A DNA stretch of 64,000 nt, taken from the NCBI RefSeq assembly GCF_005116655.2, contig NZ_CP050698.1:5536501-5600500 (forward strand). Reading direction: 5' to 3'. The DNA comes from Desulfosediminicola flagellatus (GTDB taxonomy: Bacteria > Desulfobacterota > Desulfobulbia > Desulfobulbales > Desulfocapsaceae). The notes under the pieces are model-generated. The model was not told where the DNA came from. It saw nothing but the letters and a program-made list of their open reading frames with translations, and did not search any database. The translations under genes and the position numbers were made by a program. Positions 1-9,001 of the stretch are shown one piece after another (the stretch's first letter is position 1; each line of letters starts with the position of its first letter).

Positions 1-1362
1 TCCCGGTTCAAAATTGTCGTAAAGTGGCATCTGGGCATCCAGATCAATCAGCCTGGTAAAGAGCATGGGCTTAAGTTCCGGAAGCAACTTTTCCATAAAA
101 TCAACCATGTGCAGGACTGTACTGACAATCCCGGAATCCGGATCTTGTTGAGTTATCGCCATTAGCAATAAAATACCTACCTGATCCTGACGATCCTGGA
201 CGAGTTTCAGCGGTGATGATGCGACGAAATCTCCAGATTGTATAGCCTTGTCGATTGCCTCCCGCCGTTGCGAACTTGATGCGAGGTCAAACCCGACTGC
301 AGGCTCGTTTCCAGCCATCGGCTCTATGTAGGTCACCGGACGATAGGAGTCTCGCGCAGAAGCGCGTTGCATTTGGCCTTTTTCACTTCGCTCGCGTATT
401 TCAAAACCCGGCAAATCATCGTGTTGTGCCAACTCGAACATTACACGTTTTTCCGCACGGACTTTAGGCACCCAGCTCAAAGCTTGAATCATCGGAAATC
501 GTGTCAGCATTTTTTGTACAAACTGCCGAAACTTAACCCGGGAAACCTCACCATCTTCATCAGACGGGATAAATAAAGCCGCCAATTGCTCAGACAAGGA
601 TTCTTGTTCTTTCAGCTTAGACTCTAACTGTATTGCTGTTTGCTGAGAGTATTGTCGAAAATCTGCAAGTGACTCAGAGTATTCCCATTGATTGACCTTG
701 AGATACATGACCACAAAAAATAAAAATACCGCCAGCATAGGAACTGCTACAGTACTAATACGATCTCGCCACAAGGCACGTGGACTGCCGGCAACAGCCA
801 TAATTAATGGCAGCATCACGAGTACGCCAAGCGTGTCACCACCCCACCAGGCAACCCAATTGGTCACAAAACTCTCAGTCTCAAAGATGCCTAGACCCAT
901 CAATCCGCCACTAGAGATGCTCGCGCTTATCAGGCAGATGAGTGGTGACAGCAGCAGGAAGCGTAAGACCTCGACACCATTATCGAGAGGGGTTGGGTAG
1001 CCGATTGCCTTTCGCAGTAACCAGCCTCCAGCAGCGGCCTGCAAGAGCGAAGCAAACGCAATAATGCCAGCCACTGCAAAAGCTGTGGCGTTGATTTGCT
1101 GGTTAGACGAATAAGCTATCCATACGTTAAGGAAAATTGACCCAAGGAAAATCCAGGGTAAGGTTTTCCTACCGCCTATTAATACTGCCGCAACTGCAAT
1201 TCCGGCAGGGGGGAACATCGGGGAGGCATATCCAGGTGGCAATGCCAGCATCATACCAAGCTTGCCGCTGATTACATACATTACGGCAAGCAGCACACCG
1301 GCCTTCAGGCCATGGTCATACGGTGACTGCGATTCTCGATTTAACGCTTTGGTAACAGACAT
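1..1362 (-). CDS. MASE1-CHASE membrane sensor protein, N-terminal part (cut by window edge)
   Basis: The frame is open from an ATG at 1362 to base 1, 454 codons with no stop, so the C-terminal output domain (kinase, GGDEF or EAL) lies outside the window. The first ~250 residues form a multi-helix membrane region with MASE1 hallmarks: SPMFPPAGIAVAAVLIGG near residue 45 and NWVAWWGGDTLGVLVMLP near residue 175. Residues ~265-454 form an extracytoplasmic CHASE-like ligand-binding domain, including the stretch RFPMIQALSWVPKV. Seen: the domain order and the open frame. Known: MASE1-CHASE heads occur on sensory kinases and diguanylate cyclases. The ligand and the output cannot be told from here. Confidence 0.85.
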   Translation of the reverse strand, partial: MSVTKALNRESQSPYDHGLKAGVLLAVMYVISGKLGMMLALPPGYASPMFPPAGIAVAAVLIGGRKTLPWIFLGSIFLNVWIAYSSNQQINATAFAVAGIIAFASLLQAAAGGWLLRKAIGYPTPLDNGVEVLRFLLLSPLICLISASISSGGLMGLGIFETESFVTNWVAWWGGDTLGVLVMLPLIMAVAGSPRALWRDRISTVAVPMLAVFLFFVVMYLKVNQWEYSESLADFRQYSQQTAIQLESKLKEQESLSEQLAALFIPSDEDGEVSRVKFRQFVQKMLTRFPMIQALSWVPKVRAEKRVMFELAQHDDLPGFEIRERSEKGQMQRASARDSYRPVTYIEPMAGNEPAVGFDLASSSQRREAIDKAIQSGDFVASSPLKLVQDRQDQVGILLLMAITQQDPDSGIVSTVLHMVDFMEKLLPELKPMLFTRLIDLDAQMPLYDNFEPG

Positions 1363-2266
1363 TTAATTTGGCCTGTGGTTGTTTCTCGGATGGACACTAG
1401 TGCAACAAACACACATGTATGGAAAAAACATCAAACATATGTTTCCGCGTGTTATTGTCAACTTTTCTCGATTTGAGAAGAAATGTCTCTTCTCGGACAG
1501 CCTCCCAGAAGAGTCGTCATTGGACTGGTTCTACGGACAACTCTCAGCTCAAAGGAGCTACGAGGTCATCAACACAACAGATAACAACATAAAAACAATA
1601 CCTTCCTTTCTATAATTAGCACAAAGTAGATCTTCATGTAAAATTTGACATGAAGATGGCATGAAACTTTTATGGAGTATCAGGATCAGGTGCCGTACCA
1701 CGCCAACACAGGATTATCTACCATTTACTCGCTAAAAAGAATTGTAAGGCAAGGGTGCTGCCGGACATCATTATGACGAGGAGGTTTTGAATGTGGGCTT
1801 CATGTGAGCCTTCATTAAGATTATTTTAGATTTTCATCTCCATGAAATTCAGTATGGCAGCCTTTTGTTGCCTGACTTTGTCGGAATTTTGAAGAAGTGT
1901 GAAGCTGCCTGGGAGAGGGTGGGTAAGATTTTTCGTATCACAAAGGCTGCAAACAGGGCATAATCTGCTTACCTTTTGTGAGCATTGCGTAAATGCTCGG
2001 AACAGTATTCATTCTCTGAAAAGCCTATCATTAGAGATGACGTAGCGAAATGGAGACAATACGTATGAGATATTTGCCCCCCTTAGAATATACACAATAG
2101 TATTGTTGTTTTTGTCGCCATTTTCCCGTATTGTCATCCTTCAGGAAAATTTCTAGAAAATGAGACATCTAGCCATGGCAGAAACATCTGCCATCGACCT
2201 GTTTTTAATCATTTTATTCGCACAACACTGTTTAGAACATCTGTTTGAGGGGGAGGATTTTTTTGA
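1363..2266. other. Intergenic region before the biosynthetic locus
   Basis: A 900-base gap between the divergent sensor and the polyene locus. It holds a degenerate copy of repeat family A (1371-1506), a perfect hairpin (ATCTTCATGT at 1630-1639 and its complement at 1648-1657), and a strong GAGGAGG ribosome site (1778-1784) in front of an ATG at 1791 that opens only a 12-codon frame. The promoter of the locus should lie in the last few hundred bases. I could not pick a convincing -35/-10 pair. No credible protein gene is seen. Confidence 0.5.
1371..1506 (-). repeat. Repeat family A, degenerate copy 1
   Basis: The right end TCTCGGACAGCCTCC matches the terminal inverted repeat of the better copies at 12784, 29094, 45779 and 51262. 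The inner words ATCAAACATATG and TCTCGATTT also match, in the order found in the 12784 copy. The left terminus is poorly conserved, so its boundary is approximate. Confidence 0.6.
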
Positions 2267-3763
2267 ATGAACGCTGATGTAGTCATCGTCGGGAGTGGTA
2301 TAGCTGGACTGACAGCAGGAGCTATTCTTTCAAAAAACGGGAAAAAAGTCGTCATTGTTGAAAAACAGCCGGCCCCCGGAGGGGCGCTTCGACAATTCAG
2401 GCGCAACAGGATCTCATTTGATGTGGGTTTTCACTATACAGGTGGCCTTGGGTCAGGTGAAATACTCGATATTATCTGGAAATACTGTGACGTATTGCCC
2501 AAACTGTCTGTTCTCCCGTTAACACCGGGTGGGTACGATCACTTTGAGTTTTTCAAAACCAGCCAGCCTATACATGGCTACTTTTCTTATGAACGCTTTG
2601 CAGAAGAACTCAAAACACTGTTCCCGGCAGAAAAACAGGGAATAGATGTATACTTCAGCACAATCAGACAGATATGCAACGATGTGCCATTTTACAAAAC
2701 GGATCTTCCATTAACACCGTTTTTACGTGGATATAAATCCAATCCACGCTCCCTTGCAGAATTTCTTGATTCACATCTGAAGGATCCCCGTCTTAAATCG
2801 GTGCTGGCTGCTCCTGCATTTTTATACGGCGTGCCGATTCAACAGGCATCACTTGAAATTCATGCACTGGTAGCTCATGGGTATTATTCAGGAGCTTATA
2901 CGGTTGCTGGCGGAGGCCAGGCAATTGTTGATGCATTTATCTCAACTCTTGAGCGTAACGGCGTTCAGTTGATCACAGATGCACATGTTACCTCGCTGCA
3001 ATCTGCAAACGGAGCAGTAACCGGGGTTAATATTGAAGGACATGAAGAAATTTTCTGCGATCAGGTTATCTATACAGGCCACCCTGCCACGATGGTGGAA
3101 ATGGTCCCGCAATCAGTATTCAGACCTGCCTACAAAACCAGATTACGGGAGTTGGAAAACAGCCTCTCAATGTTTGCTGTGTTTTGCAAAGGAGAACACT
3201 CGCTCAATGGGAGTGAGGGGCCTGCAAATTATTATCTCCTTCCCGATGAGGGAGATGTACTGCCCAAAGATGCAAATACACCCCATAATTTACGACCAAT
3301 GATGATGACCGGCAGCCAGGGCCATCCGTGTGACCCGTTGCAACAGGACCAAAATGGCATTATATTGCTGCGCCTTGGTTACTGGAAAGACACAGAACGT
3401 TTTGCAGCTGCGGGAACAGACAGAAGATCTCCAGAATATGCTGACTTCAAAATGTCTGTGGGCAGGGAAATGATAGCCAAAGCAGAACAACGCTGGGGTG
3501 ATATCTGCGGGCATCTTGAACCGCTTGCGGTCGGAACGCCTCTCACCTTCAGAGACGAACTGGTAGCTCCCAACGGTTGTGCCTACGGTGCAATGCATTG
3601 TCTTGGCCAGTATAACCCGGATGTCCGCACCCGGATGCCGGGGTTGTATTTAAGCGGTCAATCAACCCTGATGACAGGAGTGGTTGGATCTTCAATATCC
3701 GGGCTGGTTGGTGCAGGGGAAATACTCGGACTGGAATCTTTGTGGAATGGAGTAACGAAGTGA
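2267..3763 (+). CDS. CrtI/RetSat-type FAD-dependent oxidoreductase
   Basis: 498 residues, opening with a dinucleotide-binding motif VGSGIAGLTAGAILSKNGK (residues ~8-26) followed by VEKQ..PGG, the signature of the phytoene desaturase / retinol saturase / amine oxidase superfamily. A C-terminal FAD-contacting segment (GLYLSGQSTLMTGVVGSS) is also present. A strong GGGGGAGG ribosome site precedes the ATG. Family knowledge: these enzymes desaturate, isomerise or saturate conjugated polyenes. As the first gene of a polyketide/fatty-acid locus it probably adjusts the oxidation state or geometry of an acyl polyene. CrtI-like proteins are also part of the gene sets proposed for ladderane loci. Substrate unknown. 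It overlaps the next gene slightly, so the two are likely co-translated. Confidence 0.85.
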   Translation: MNADVVIVGSGIAGLTAGAILSKNGKKVVIVEKQPAPGGALRQFRRNRISFDVGFHYTGGLGSGEILDIIWKYCDVLPKLSVLPLTPGGYDHFEFFKTSQPIHGYFSYERFAEELKTLFPAEKQGIDVYFSTIRQICNDVPFYKTDLPLTPFLRGYKSNPRSLAEFLDSHLKDPRLKSVLAAPAFLYGVPIQQASLEIHALVAHGYYSGAYTVAGGGQAIVDAFISTLERNGVQLITDAHVTSLQSANGAVTGVNIEGHEEIFCDQVIYTGHPATMVEMVPQSVFRPAYKTRLRELENSLSMFAVFCKGEHSLNGSEGPANYYLLPDEGDVLPKDANTPHNLRPMMMTGSQGHPCDPLQQDQNGIILLRLGYWKDTERFAAAGTDRRSPEYADFKMSVGREMIAKAEQRWGDICGHLEPLAVGTPLTFRDELVAPNGCAYGAMHCLGQYNPDVRTRMPGLYLSGQSTLMTGVVGSSISGLVGAGEILGLESLWNGVTK

Positions 3764-4992
3764 CGCTAAACCGTGTTGTTATCACTGGCAGAGGGGCAAT
3801 ATCCCCTTTCGGGATCGGTGTTCCTGCTCTTGTTGATAATATCTGGGCAGGAAAATCCGCCATCCGCTGCATGCCGGGCTGGGCAGAGATTGAAGGGCTG
3901 AGAAGTTATATCGCAGCCCCGGTCCCTGAGTTGGATTATAAGAAGTTACTCCCGCGATCTGTTCGTCGGACAATGGGTGCCGTGGCTATGTATGCAACTC
4001 TGGCTGCCAAAGAAGCGATAGCTGATGCAGCACTGGCTGACCAGATAATCACCTCAGGAGATACCGGTGTAGCCATAGGATCGACCACCGGCAGTGCAGC
4101 AGCGTATGAGGATTTTTACTCAAGATATCTGCCGCACCGAAAGCTTGGAGAAATCAAGTCTGGCGAATTCTTTCAGATGATGAGCCACAGCTGTTCAGCC
4201 AATGTCTGTCTCACCCTCGGCATTAAGGGCGAGCAGTGGGCACCTGTCAGTGCCTGCACATCTTCCTCTCAGTCCATCGGCCTTGGGTATATCCTTATCC
4301 AGAGCGGCAGGCAGAAAGTGATGTTATGCGGTGGCGCCGATGAAGCACATGCATCGGTTACAGGTGTTTTCGATCTCCTGCGGGCCGCCTCATGTAATAA
4401 CGAGAATCCTGAGGAATCATGCCGCCCGTTTGAACAAAACAGGGATGGTGTCGTCTGCGGCGGTGGCAGCGGTATTCTTGTACTTGAAGATTACGAATCA
4501 GCAAAAGCACGTGGCGCAAAAATCTATGGCGAAATTGTTGGTTTTGGGAATGTAAATGATAGCGGACATATCGCGAATCCTGATAAGGACTCAATGTCTC
4601 TGGCCATGAAAAAAGCCATGCTGGAAGGCGGTTTAACCCCTGAAGATATAGATTATGTGAACGCTCACGCCACCGGCACCGAACTCGGTGACATTGCCGA
4701 GGCAACAGCAATCTGCCAGGCGGTTAACGGCGAAACACCGGTGAGTTCATTTAAGGGACATCTCGGTCACACGCTTGGTGCAGCAGGAACACTTGAGCTG
4801 ATTGCTGTACTTGAAATGATGGAACGGCAGGAAATTATTCCTACCCGAAACCTGAAAGTGATTGATCCCCGCTGTTCATCGGCTAATCTGGTGAAGAGCA
4901 AAGAACGTTTACCGATCACGACAGTTTTGAAAAACAATTTTGCACTCGGGGGAGTCAACACTTCCCTTGCTATAAGGAGATACGGGTTATGA
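3760..4992 (+). CDS. Beta-ketoacyl-ACP synthase (FabF-like), KS1
   Basis: A complete ketosynthase with Cys166 in SACTSS, His303 in NAHATGTELGD and His337 in KGHLGHTLGAAG, the Cys-His-His triad of elongating KS enzymes. I chose GTG at 3760, which overlaps the upstream stop as GTGA and has GGAG about 8 bases before it. An in-frame GTG at 3742 would add six residues. It should condense malonyl-ACP with an acyl-ACP. It is directly joined to an acyl carrier protein gene (4-base overlap), so KS1-ACP1 probably form a working pair. Its dedicated position among radical SAM genes suggests a special rather than housekeeping chain. Confidence 0.9.
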   Translation: MTLNRVVITGRGAISPFGIGVPALVDNIWAGKSAIRCMPGWAEIEGLRSYIAAPVPELDYKKLLPRSVRRTMGAVAMYATLAAKEAIADAALADQIITSGDTGVAIGSTTGSAAAYEDFYSRYLPHRKLGEIKSGEFFQMMSHSCSANVCLTLGIKGEQWAPVSACTSSSQSIGLGYILIQSGRQKVMLCGGADEAHASVTGVFDLLRAASCNNENPEESCRPFEQNRDGVVCGGGSGILVLEDYESAKARGAKIYGEIVGFGNVNDSGHIANPDKDSMSLAMKKAMLEGGLTPEDIDYVNAHATGTELGDIAEATAICQAVNGETPVSSFKGHLGHTLGAAGTLELIAVLEMMERQEIIPTRNLKVIDPRCSSANLVKSKERLPITTVLKNNFALGGVNTSLAIRRYGL

Positions 4993-5252
4993 TTTCTGAC
5001 GATGAACTTCGGCAGAAAGTTGTTGAGGTACTGGCAGAAGAGTTTGAGCTTGATCCCGCTATTATGGGACCGGAAGCCACACTCTATGAAGATCTGGGAC
5101 TAGACAGTCTTGACGCTGTAGATATGGTTGTGGTACTCGAAAAAACTTTTGGCATGAAACTCACTGATGAAGAAACATTACGATCCATCCGCACAATCGA
5201 TGATCTGTTTCAGTTCCTTCTTCGCTTAAAAAACGAACAGAATAACGGGTAG
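4989..5252 (+). CDS. Acyl carrier protein, ACP1
   Basis: 87 residues, acidic, with the phosphopantetheine attachment motif LGLDSLDAVD; Ser40 is the expected modification site. Length and helix pattern fit a stand-alone ACP. It overlaps the KS1 gene by four bases, which points to translational coupling. It carries the growing chain as a thioester in the cytosol. No phosphopantetheinyl transferase gene is visible in the window, so the holo form must be made by an enzyme encoded elsewhere. Confidence 0.92.
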   Translation: MISDDELRQKVVEVLAEEFELDPAIMGPEATLYEDLGLDSLDAVDMVVVLEKTFGMKLTDEETLRSIRTIDDLFQFLLRLKNEQNNG

Positions 5253-5259
5253 CTATCTT

Positions 5260-6030
5260 TTGGCGAAGTTGCTTTTCAACATATATTTCGGAATTGCCTT
5301 CATACTGCTTACTGTTTTCGGACTCGCGATCTTACCTCTGATATTGTTGATAAACGGTCTCGTTCTACAAAGAGACCTTGCAACAGGCTTACGCAGATCT
5401 ATTCGTTTTTACGGCTGGATCATCGTCTGCTGTATTCCGTTCAAAGAGCCGGTCAGAGTCGAATATAGCTCGGGAGAACCACCCGTCCCTGCTATTTTCG
5501 TAGCGAACCATAACTCTGCGATAGACCCATATCTTTTTGGAGCAGTAGCCCACGAAAACAGTTTTGTTACCTCATGGCCTTTTAAAATTCCGCTCTATAG
5601 TATTTTTATGAAGCTGGCGCAATACGCCAACTCTGCTGATGGCTGGGATGAGGTGAGTAAAAAATGTGCAGCCCTTCTTCAAGCAGGAAGTTCTGTGACC
5701 ATTTGGCCTGAAGGTCATAGATCGCGTGATGGGAAGCTTGGGCGCTTTAAAAACGGTGCATTTGTTCTCGCGGCAGAAACAGGCCACCCGATCGTGCCGG
5801 TATGTATTCTTGGTTCGGGCGATGTTATGCCACCCGGCAGTAGAATGCTCACTCCGGGTAAAGTCAGGCTGGTCATTCTTGAACCTATTTTCCCCGAGCT
5901 GCATGAGGAAAAACAGACCAGAATACGTAATCTGCGAATTAAGTGTCACACAGCGATTTTACAATCATTAGAAGACCACGGTCATTTTCAGGTGAGCAAT
6001 ACCGAGCAGGAGCCACTCTTTAGTCCATGA
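5260..6030 (+). CDS. PlsC-family 1-acyl-glycerophosphate-type acyltransferase
   Basis: 256 residues starting at TTG (5260), 7 bases after ACP1. An N-terminal hydrophobic stretch (residues ~4-36) anchors it to the inner membrane. The acyltransferase motif NHNSAIDPY shows the H-X4-D catalytic pair, and WPEGHRSRDGKLGRFKNGA is the glycerol-phosphate-binding EG-R-S block. Family role: moves an acyl chain from ACP or CoA to a hydroxyl acceptor, usually a glycerolipid. Here it could load the product of the locus onto a lipid headgroup, similar in role to the acyltransferases of aryl-polyene clusters. Acceptor unknown. Confidence 0.85.
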   Translation: MAKLLFNIYFGIAFILLTVFGLAILPLILLINGLVLQRDLATGLRRSIRFYGWIIVCCIPFKEPVRVEYSSGEPPVPAIFVANHNSAIDPYLFGAVAHENSFVTSWPFKIPLYSIFMKLAQYANSADGWDEVSKKCAALLQAGSSVTIWPEGHRSRDGKLGRFKNGAFVLAAETGHPIVPVCILGSGDVMPPGSRMLTPGKVRLVILEPIFPELHEEKQTRIRNLRIKCHTAILQSLEDHGHFQVSNTEQEPLFSP

Positions 6031-7346
6031 ATACAGAGCTTTATTCTCCATACCGCCTCGAGCAAGCGCTCAGGCTTCGGCAGGAATCTCCTGAGAACAT
6101 CGCCCAGGAACAGTTGTTCCTTTTAAAGAAACATCTTGAGCATGCGCTCAACACACCTTTTTATCGCAAACTTTACGCCGGGAAAGATATCGCCATTGAT
6201 TCGTTTGAAGACATTCGTGATATCTCGCAGCTCCCCTTTACAACCCGCCAGGATATTGACCTTTTCGGCGAGCAATTTGACAACAGTGATAAAACGCCTT
6301 TCAGGGATATAGCCCTTACCTCCGGAACCACAGGAGAACCGGTAATCGTCCCCTATACCGCTGCTGATCTCAAGAGGCTCGCGTTTAATGAAGCTGTTGC
6401 GTTTTATGGCGTCGGAGTCAGAGATAACGATGCGCTGCTACTTACCGTAACACTTGATCGCTGCTTTATTGCCGGGCTCGCCTACTATAGCGGGGCAACT
6501 ACATTGGGTGCCTCAGCCATCAGGAGCGGTCCCGGACAACCAGCCCGACAGTGGCATATCATTGAAAAGCTGCAACCAGGCGTCATTGTCGGTGTACCCA
6601 CCTTCCTGAAAGAACTTGCACTCTGGGGCTTGGATCATGGGATTGATGTACACAATTCGCCGATCCATTCTCTGGTTACTATTGGTGAATCGACTCGAAA
6701 AAACGATCTGACCCTTACATCACTTGGCAGTGAACTCGAAAAGTTATGGGGCGCGAAGACATTCTCATCCTATGGCGCAACTGAATTTGAAACCGCATTT
6801 TGTGAATGTCGTGCTTCAGCCGGAGGCCATATCCATCCGGAATTGATGATCGTTGAAATTGTCGATGATGCGGGCCACCTCATGCCCGATGGCGAAGCGG
6901 GAGAGATAGTGGTTACTCCAATGGGAGTAGAAGGATTCCCACTGATTCGTTTCAGGACAGGGGATATCGGCAGAATACATAGCACACCCTGTGATTGCGG
7001 CTGGAATACCAAGAGACTGGGCCCTGTTGAAGGGCGATTGGCCCAGCGCCTTAAATACAGAGGTACCACGCTATATCCTGAATCCATTTTTCATGCCCTG
7101 CAGGAATTGATGAGCGTGAAACATGCATACATTGAAGTTCGTTCAGCCGAGGGTGGCGGTGACGATATCACCGTTGTGGTGGGATCTGAAGACCCAGCTC
7201 TGGATGCTGAGCGCATAGAAGACAAATTACAGGCCCATTTACGGGTTCGCCCCAAAGTAACATATACCACGAACACAGAGGCTTGCGCAGTCATGACACA
7301 GGATGGAGGGCGCAAACCTGTTAAATTTTTTGATTACAGATCCTGA
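6027..7346 (+). CDS. PaaK-like acyl/aryl-CoA or -ACP ligase
   Basis: 439 residues, the usual size of phenylacetate-CoA ligases of the ANL superfamily. ATP-binding motif LTSGTTGEPVIVPY, later SSYGATE, and LIRFRTGDIGR with the downstream conserved lysine region are present. It overlaps the preceding gene by four bases. It should activate a carboxylic acid as adenylate and transfer it to CoA or an ACP thiol. In aryl-polyene loci a comparable ligase loads an aromatic starter. Here no ammonia lyase or chorismate lyase accompanies it, so the starter acid is unknown. A ...CDCGW.. cysteine pair (residues ~323-325) may bind metal, as in some PaaK-type ligases. Confidence 0.82.
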   Translation: MNTELYSPYRLEQALRLRQESPENIAQEQLFLLKKHLEHALNTPFYRKLYAGKDIAIDSFEDIRDISQLPFTTRQDIDLFGEQFDNSDKTPFRDIALTSGTTGEPVIVPYTAADLKRLAFNEAVAFYGVGVRDNDALLLTVTLDRCFIAGLAYYSGATTLGASAIRSGPGQPARQWHIIEKLQPGVIVGVPTFLKELALWGLDHGIDVHNSPIHSLVTIGESTRKNDLTLTSLGSELEKLWGAKTFSSYGATEFETAFCECRASAGGHIHPELMIVEIVDDAGHLMPDGEAGEIVVTPMGVEGFPLIRFRTGDIGRIHSTPCDCGWNTKRLGPVEGRLAQRLKYRGTTLYPESIFHALQELMSVKHAYIEVRSAEGGGDDITVVVGSEDPALDAERIEDKLQAHLRVRPKVTYTTNTEACAVMTQDGGRKPVKFFDYRS

Positions 7347-7392
7347 TTAATCGTGGAATCTTTCTTTTTATTTTCAAGGGTAGTGAGCAGCA

Positions 7393-8442
7393 ATGACGTG
7401 TTTAGGTGACCATCTGGGATCGGAATTTTCCCCGCAGGAAATTGCAGAGTGCAGAAACAGAAACGGACTATTATCGCTGGAACTCGAATTATCCAGAATA
7501 TGTAATCTCCGATGCGTATACTGTTATGCGTCATCAGGAACCCCGCTTGAAAATGAAATTTCCCTAACCGAGATTGTAGATGTAATCGAACAGGCTGTCG
7601 GTCTCGGTGTGAAGAAGATCATCATTCTAGGTGGCGGTGAACCCCTTCTTTACCCGCATCTTTTTGAGGTTATCGACTTCATCAGAAGTAAAGGGCTTAT
7701 TGCTGATCTTTTTACCAACGGCCTGACACTTACAGATGATGTTGCCAGAAGACTCTTTAAGCGTGATATTGGTGTTGTTCTGAAAATGAACAGCAGAAAA
7801 GAAGCAGTTCAGGACGCGCTAGCCGGAAAAGCCGGAACCCACGTAGCAATCAACAAGGCCCTGCAGGCCCTGCAGGATGCAGGATACCCAAGCGAAAAAT
7901 GCTCTCTCGGTGTTGAAACCATTATCTGCGGCCCCAATTACCAAGAGCTACCGGATATATGGAGGTGGGCACGCGAACAGTCGATTGTGCCCTATGTTGA
8001 AGCAATGACCATGCAGGGACGAGCTAAGGATCACAGCAATCTTGAGGTCAATCCTGAACAAGTGAAATCCATGTTCGAGGAGCTGTCCCGCATTGACCGG
8101 GAAGAATTTCAGTGCGATTGGCAGCCTCATCCGCCGCTTGTAGCCTCGCAATGTGCACGTCATGAATACTCCTGCACCATCACCTCCATTGGTGATGTGC
8201 ACCCCTGTCCGGGAGTGAGCGTCAGTACAGGTAACATTCGTGAAAGCAGTCTCGCCGATATCATCGCCAACAGCACAGTGATCCAGGACCTGCGGGATAT
8301 ACGGAATACAATCAAAGGGAAATGTGCCAGCTGCGAATTAAACAGTGAGTGCTATGGCTGTAGAGGCCATGCTTACCATGTATCCGGAGACTACCTCGCG
8401 GAAGACACATTGTGCTGGTTAAAGAAAAATTCTGAAACCTGA
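7393..8442 (+). CDS. Radical SAM protein with SPASM-like C-terminus
   Basis: 349 residues. Cys37, Cys41 and Cys44 in CNLRCVYC form the CX3CX2C site for the SAM-binding 4Fe-4S cluster, and GGGEPLL is the SAM-contacting glycine motif. The C-terminal ~100 residues hold at least seven more cysteines, including CASCELNSECYGCRGH, in the pattern of SPASM/twitch auxiliary clusters. Family members with SPASM domains modify peptides or small molecules by hydrogen abstraction. No peptide substrate gene is next to it. Its place between a ligase and a ketosynthase-like gene suggests action on a carrier-bound or small-acid substrate, which is inference only. Confidence 0.85.
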   Translation: MTCLGDHLGSEFSPQEIAECRNRNGLLSLELELSRICNLRCVYCYASSGTPLENEISLTEIVDVIEQAVGLGVKKIIILGGGEPLLYPHLFEVIDFIRSKGLIADLFTNGLTLTDDVARRLFKRDIGVVLKMNSRKEAVQDALAGKAGTHVAINKALQALQDAGYPSEKCSLGVETIICGPNYQELPDIWRWAREQSIVPYVEAMTMQGRAKDHSNLEVNPEQVKSMFEELSRIDREEFQCDWQPHPPLVASQCARHEYSCTITSIGDVHPCPGVSVSTGNIRESSLADIIANSTVIQDLRDIRNTIKGKCASCELNSECYGCRGHAYHVSGDYLAEDTLCWLKKNSET

Positions 8443-8459
8443 TACCTTTTTGGAACATC

Positions 8460-8996
8460 ATGCAAGACAATACAGAATCACACAACCTGATCCGTGATAA
8501 TCACCCGATAGAGAATATCGTTGCGCTGCTTGGCTCTCTCCCCACACGTTGGGGGAGGATGACACCACTCAGTCGCCTGTTGATTATCGAGACAGCACGA
8601 GTCTTGCAGAAACGGAACATACTGACGCCAGGCCAGCGATTGAGTGATCAGAATAAAAACGTTGGTATGATTGGCGGTACAAGAAGAGGGTCCCTTCATA
8701 CCGACCAGGCATTTGTTGAGACCATGAAAGAGGGTCCAGGCCTTGCAAGCCCGGCACTATTTGGCTACACGCTGGCAAATATCCCGTTAGCTGAAGCAGC
8801 TGTTGCCCATGGACTTACAGGACCTGTCTACGCAATTTTTGACACCCGCACACCTCTTGAAAGTGCAGAAAAGGAGGCTCAACGCCTTCTTGATCTACAG
8901 AACAACCTGGACCTGATGCTTGCCTGCGAATTTGACCATTACGAGCAAGATGGTCGGCACGAATTATCCGTAATCTTAACTGTTATAGAGCACTGA
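8460..8996 (+). CDS. Ketosynthase-like short protein (no catalytic Cys)
   Basis: 178 residues resembling the N-terminal half of thiolase-fold ketosynthases. The segment SPALFGYTLANIPLAEAAVAHGLTGP aligns with the stretch just before the active-site cysteine in KS enzymes, but no TACASG-type nucleophile follows and the C-terminal half of the fold is missing. Similar short proteins are annotated as ketoacyl synthase N-terminal-domain proteins in aryl-polyene loci. It may act as a partner or chain-length subunit for a complete KS. The ribosome site before the ATG is weak (GGAA). Confidence 0.65.
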   Translation: MQDNTESHNLIRDNHPIENIVALLGSLPTRWGRMTPLSRLLIIETARVLQKRNILTPGQRLSDQNKNVGMIGGTRRGSLHTDQAFVETMKEGPGLASPALFGYTLANIPLAEAAVAHGLTGPVYAIFDTRTPLESAEKEAQRLLDLQNNLDLMLACEFDHYEQDGRHELSVILTVIEH

Positions 8997-9001
8997 GTAT
9001 A

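Noticed and set aside
1379-1615. A 78-residue frame on the plus strand
   Set aside because: It overlaps the degenerate repeat A copy, has no ribosome site and no recognisable features.
1791-1829. A 12-codon leader-like frame after a strong GAGGAGG site
   Set aside because: It is very short, not linked to an attenuator hairpin, and more than 430 bases from the next gene.
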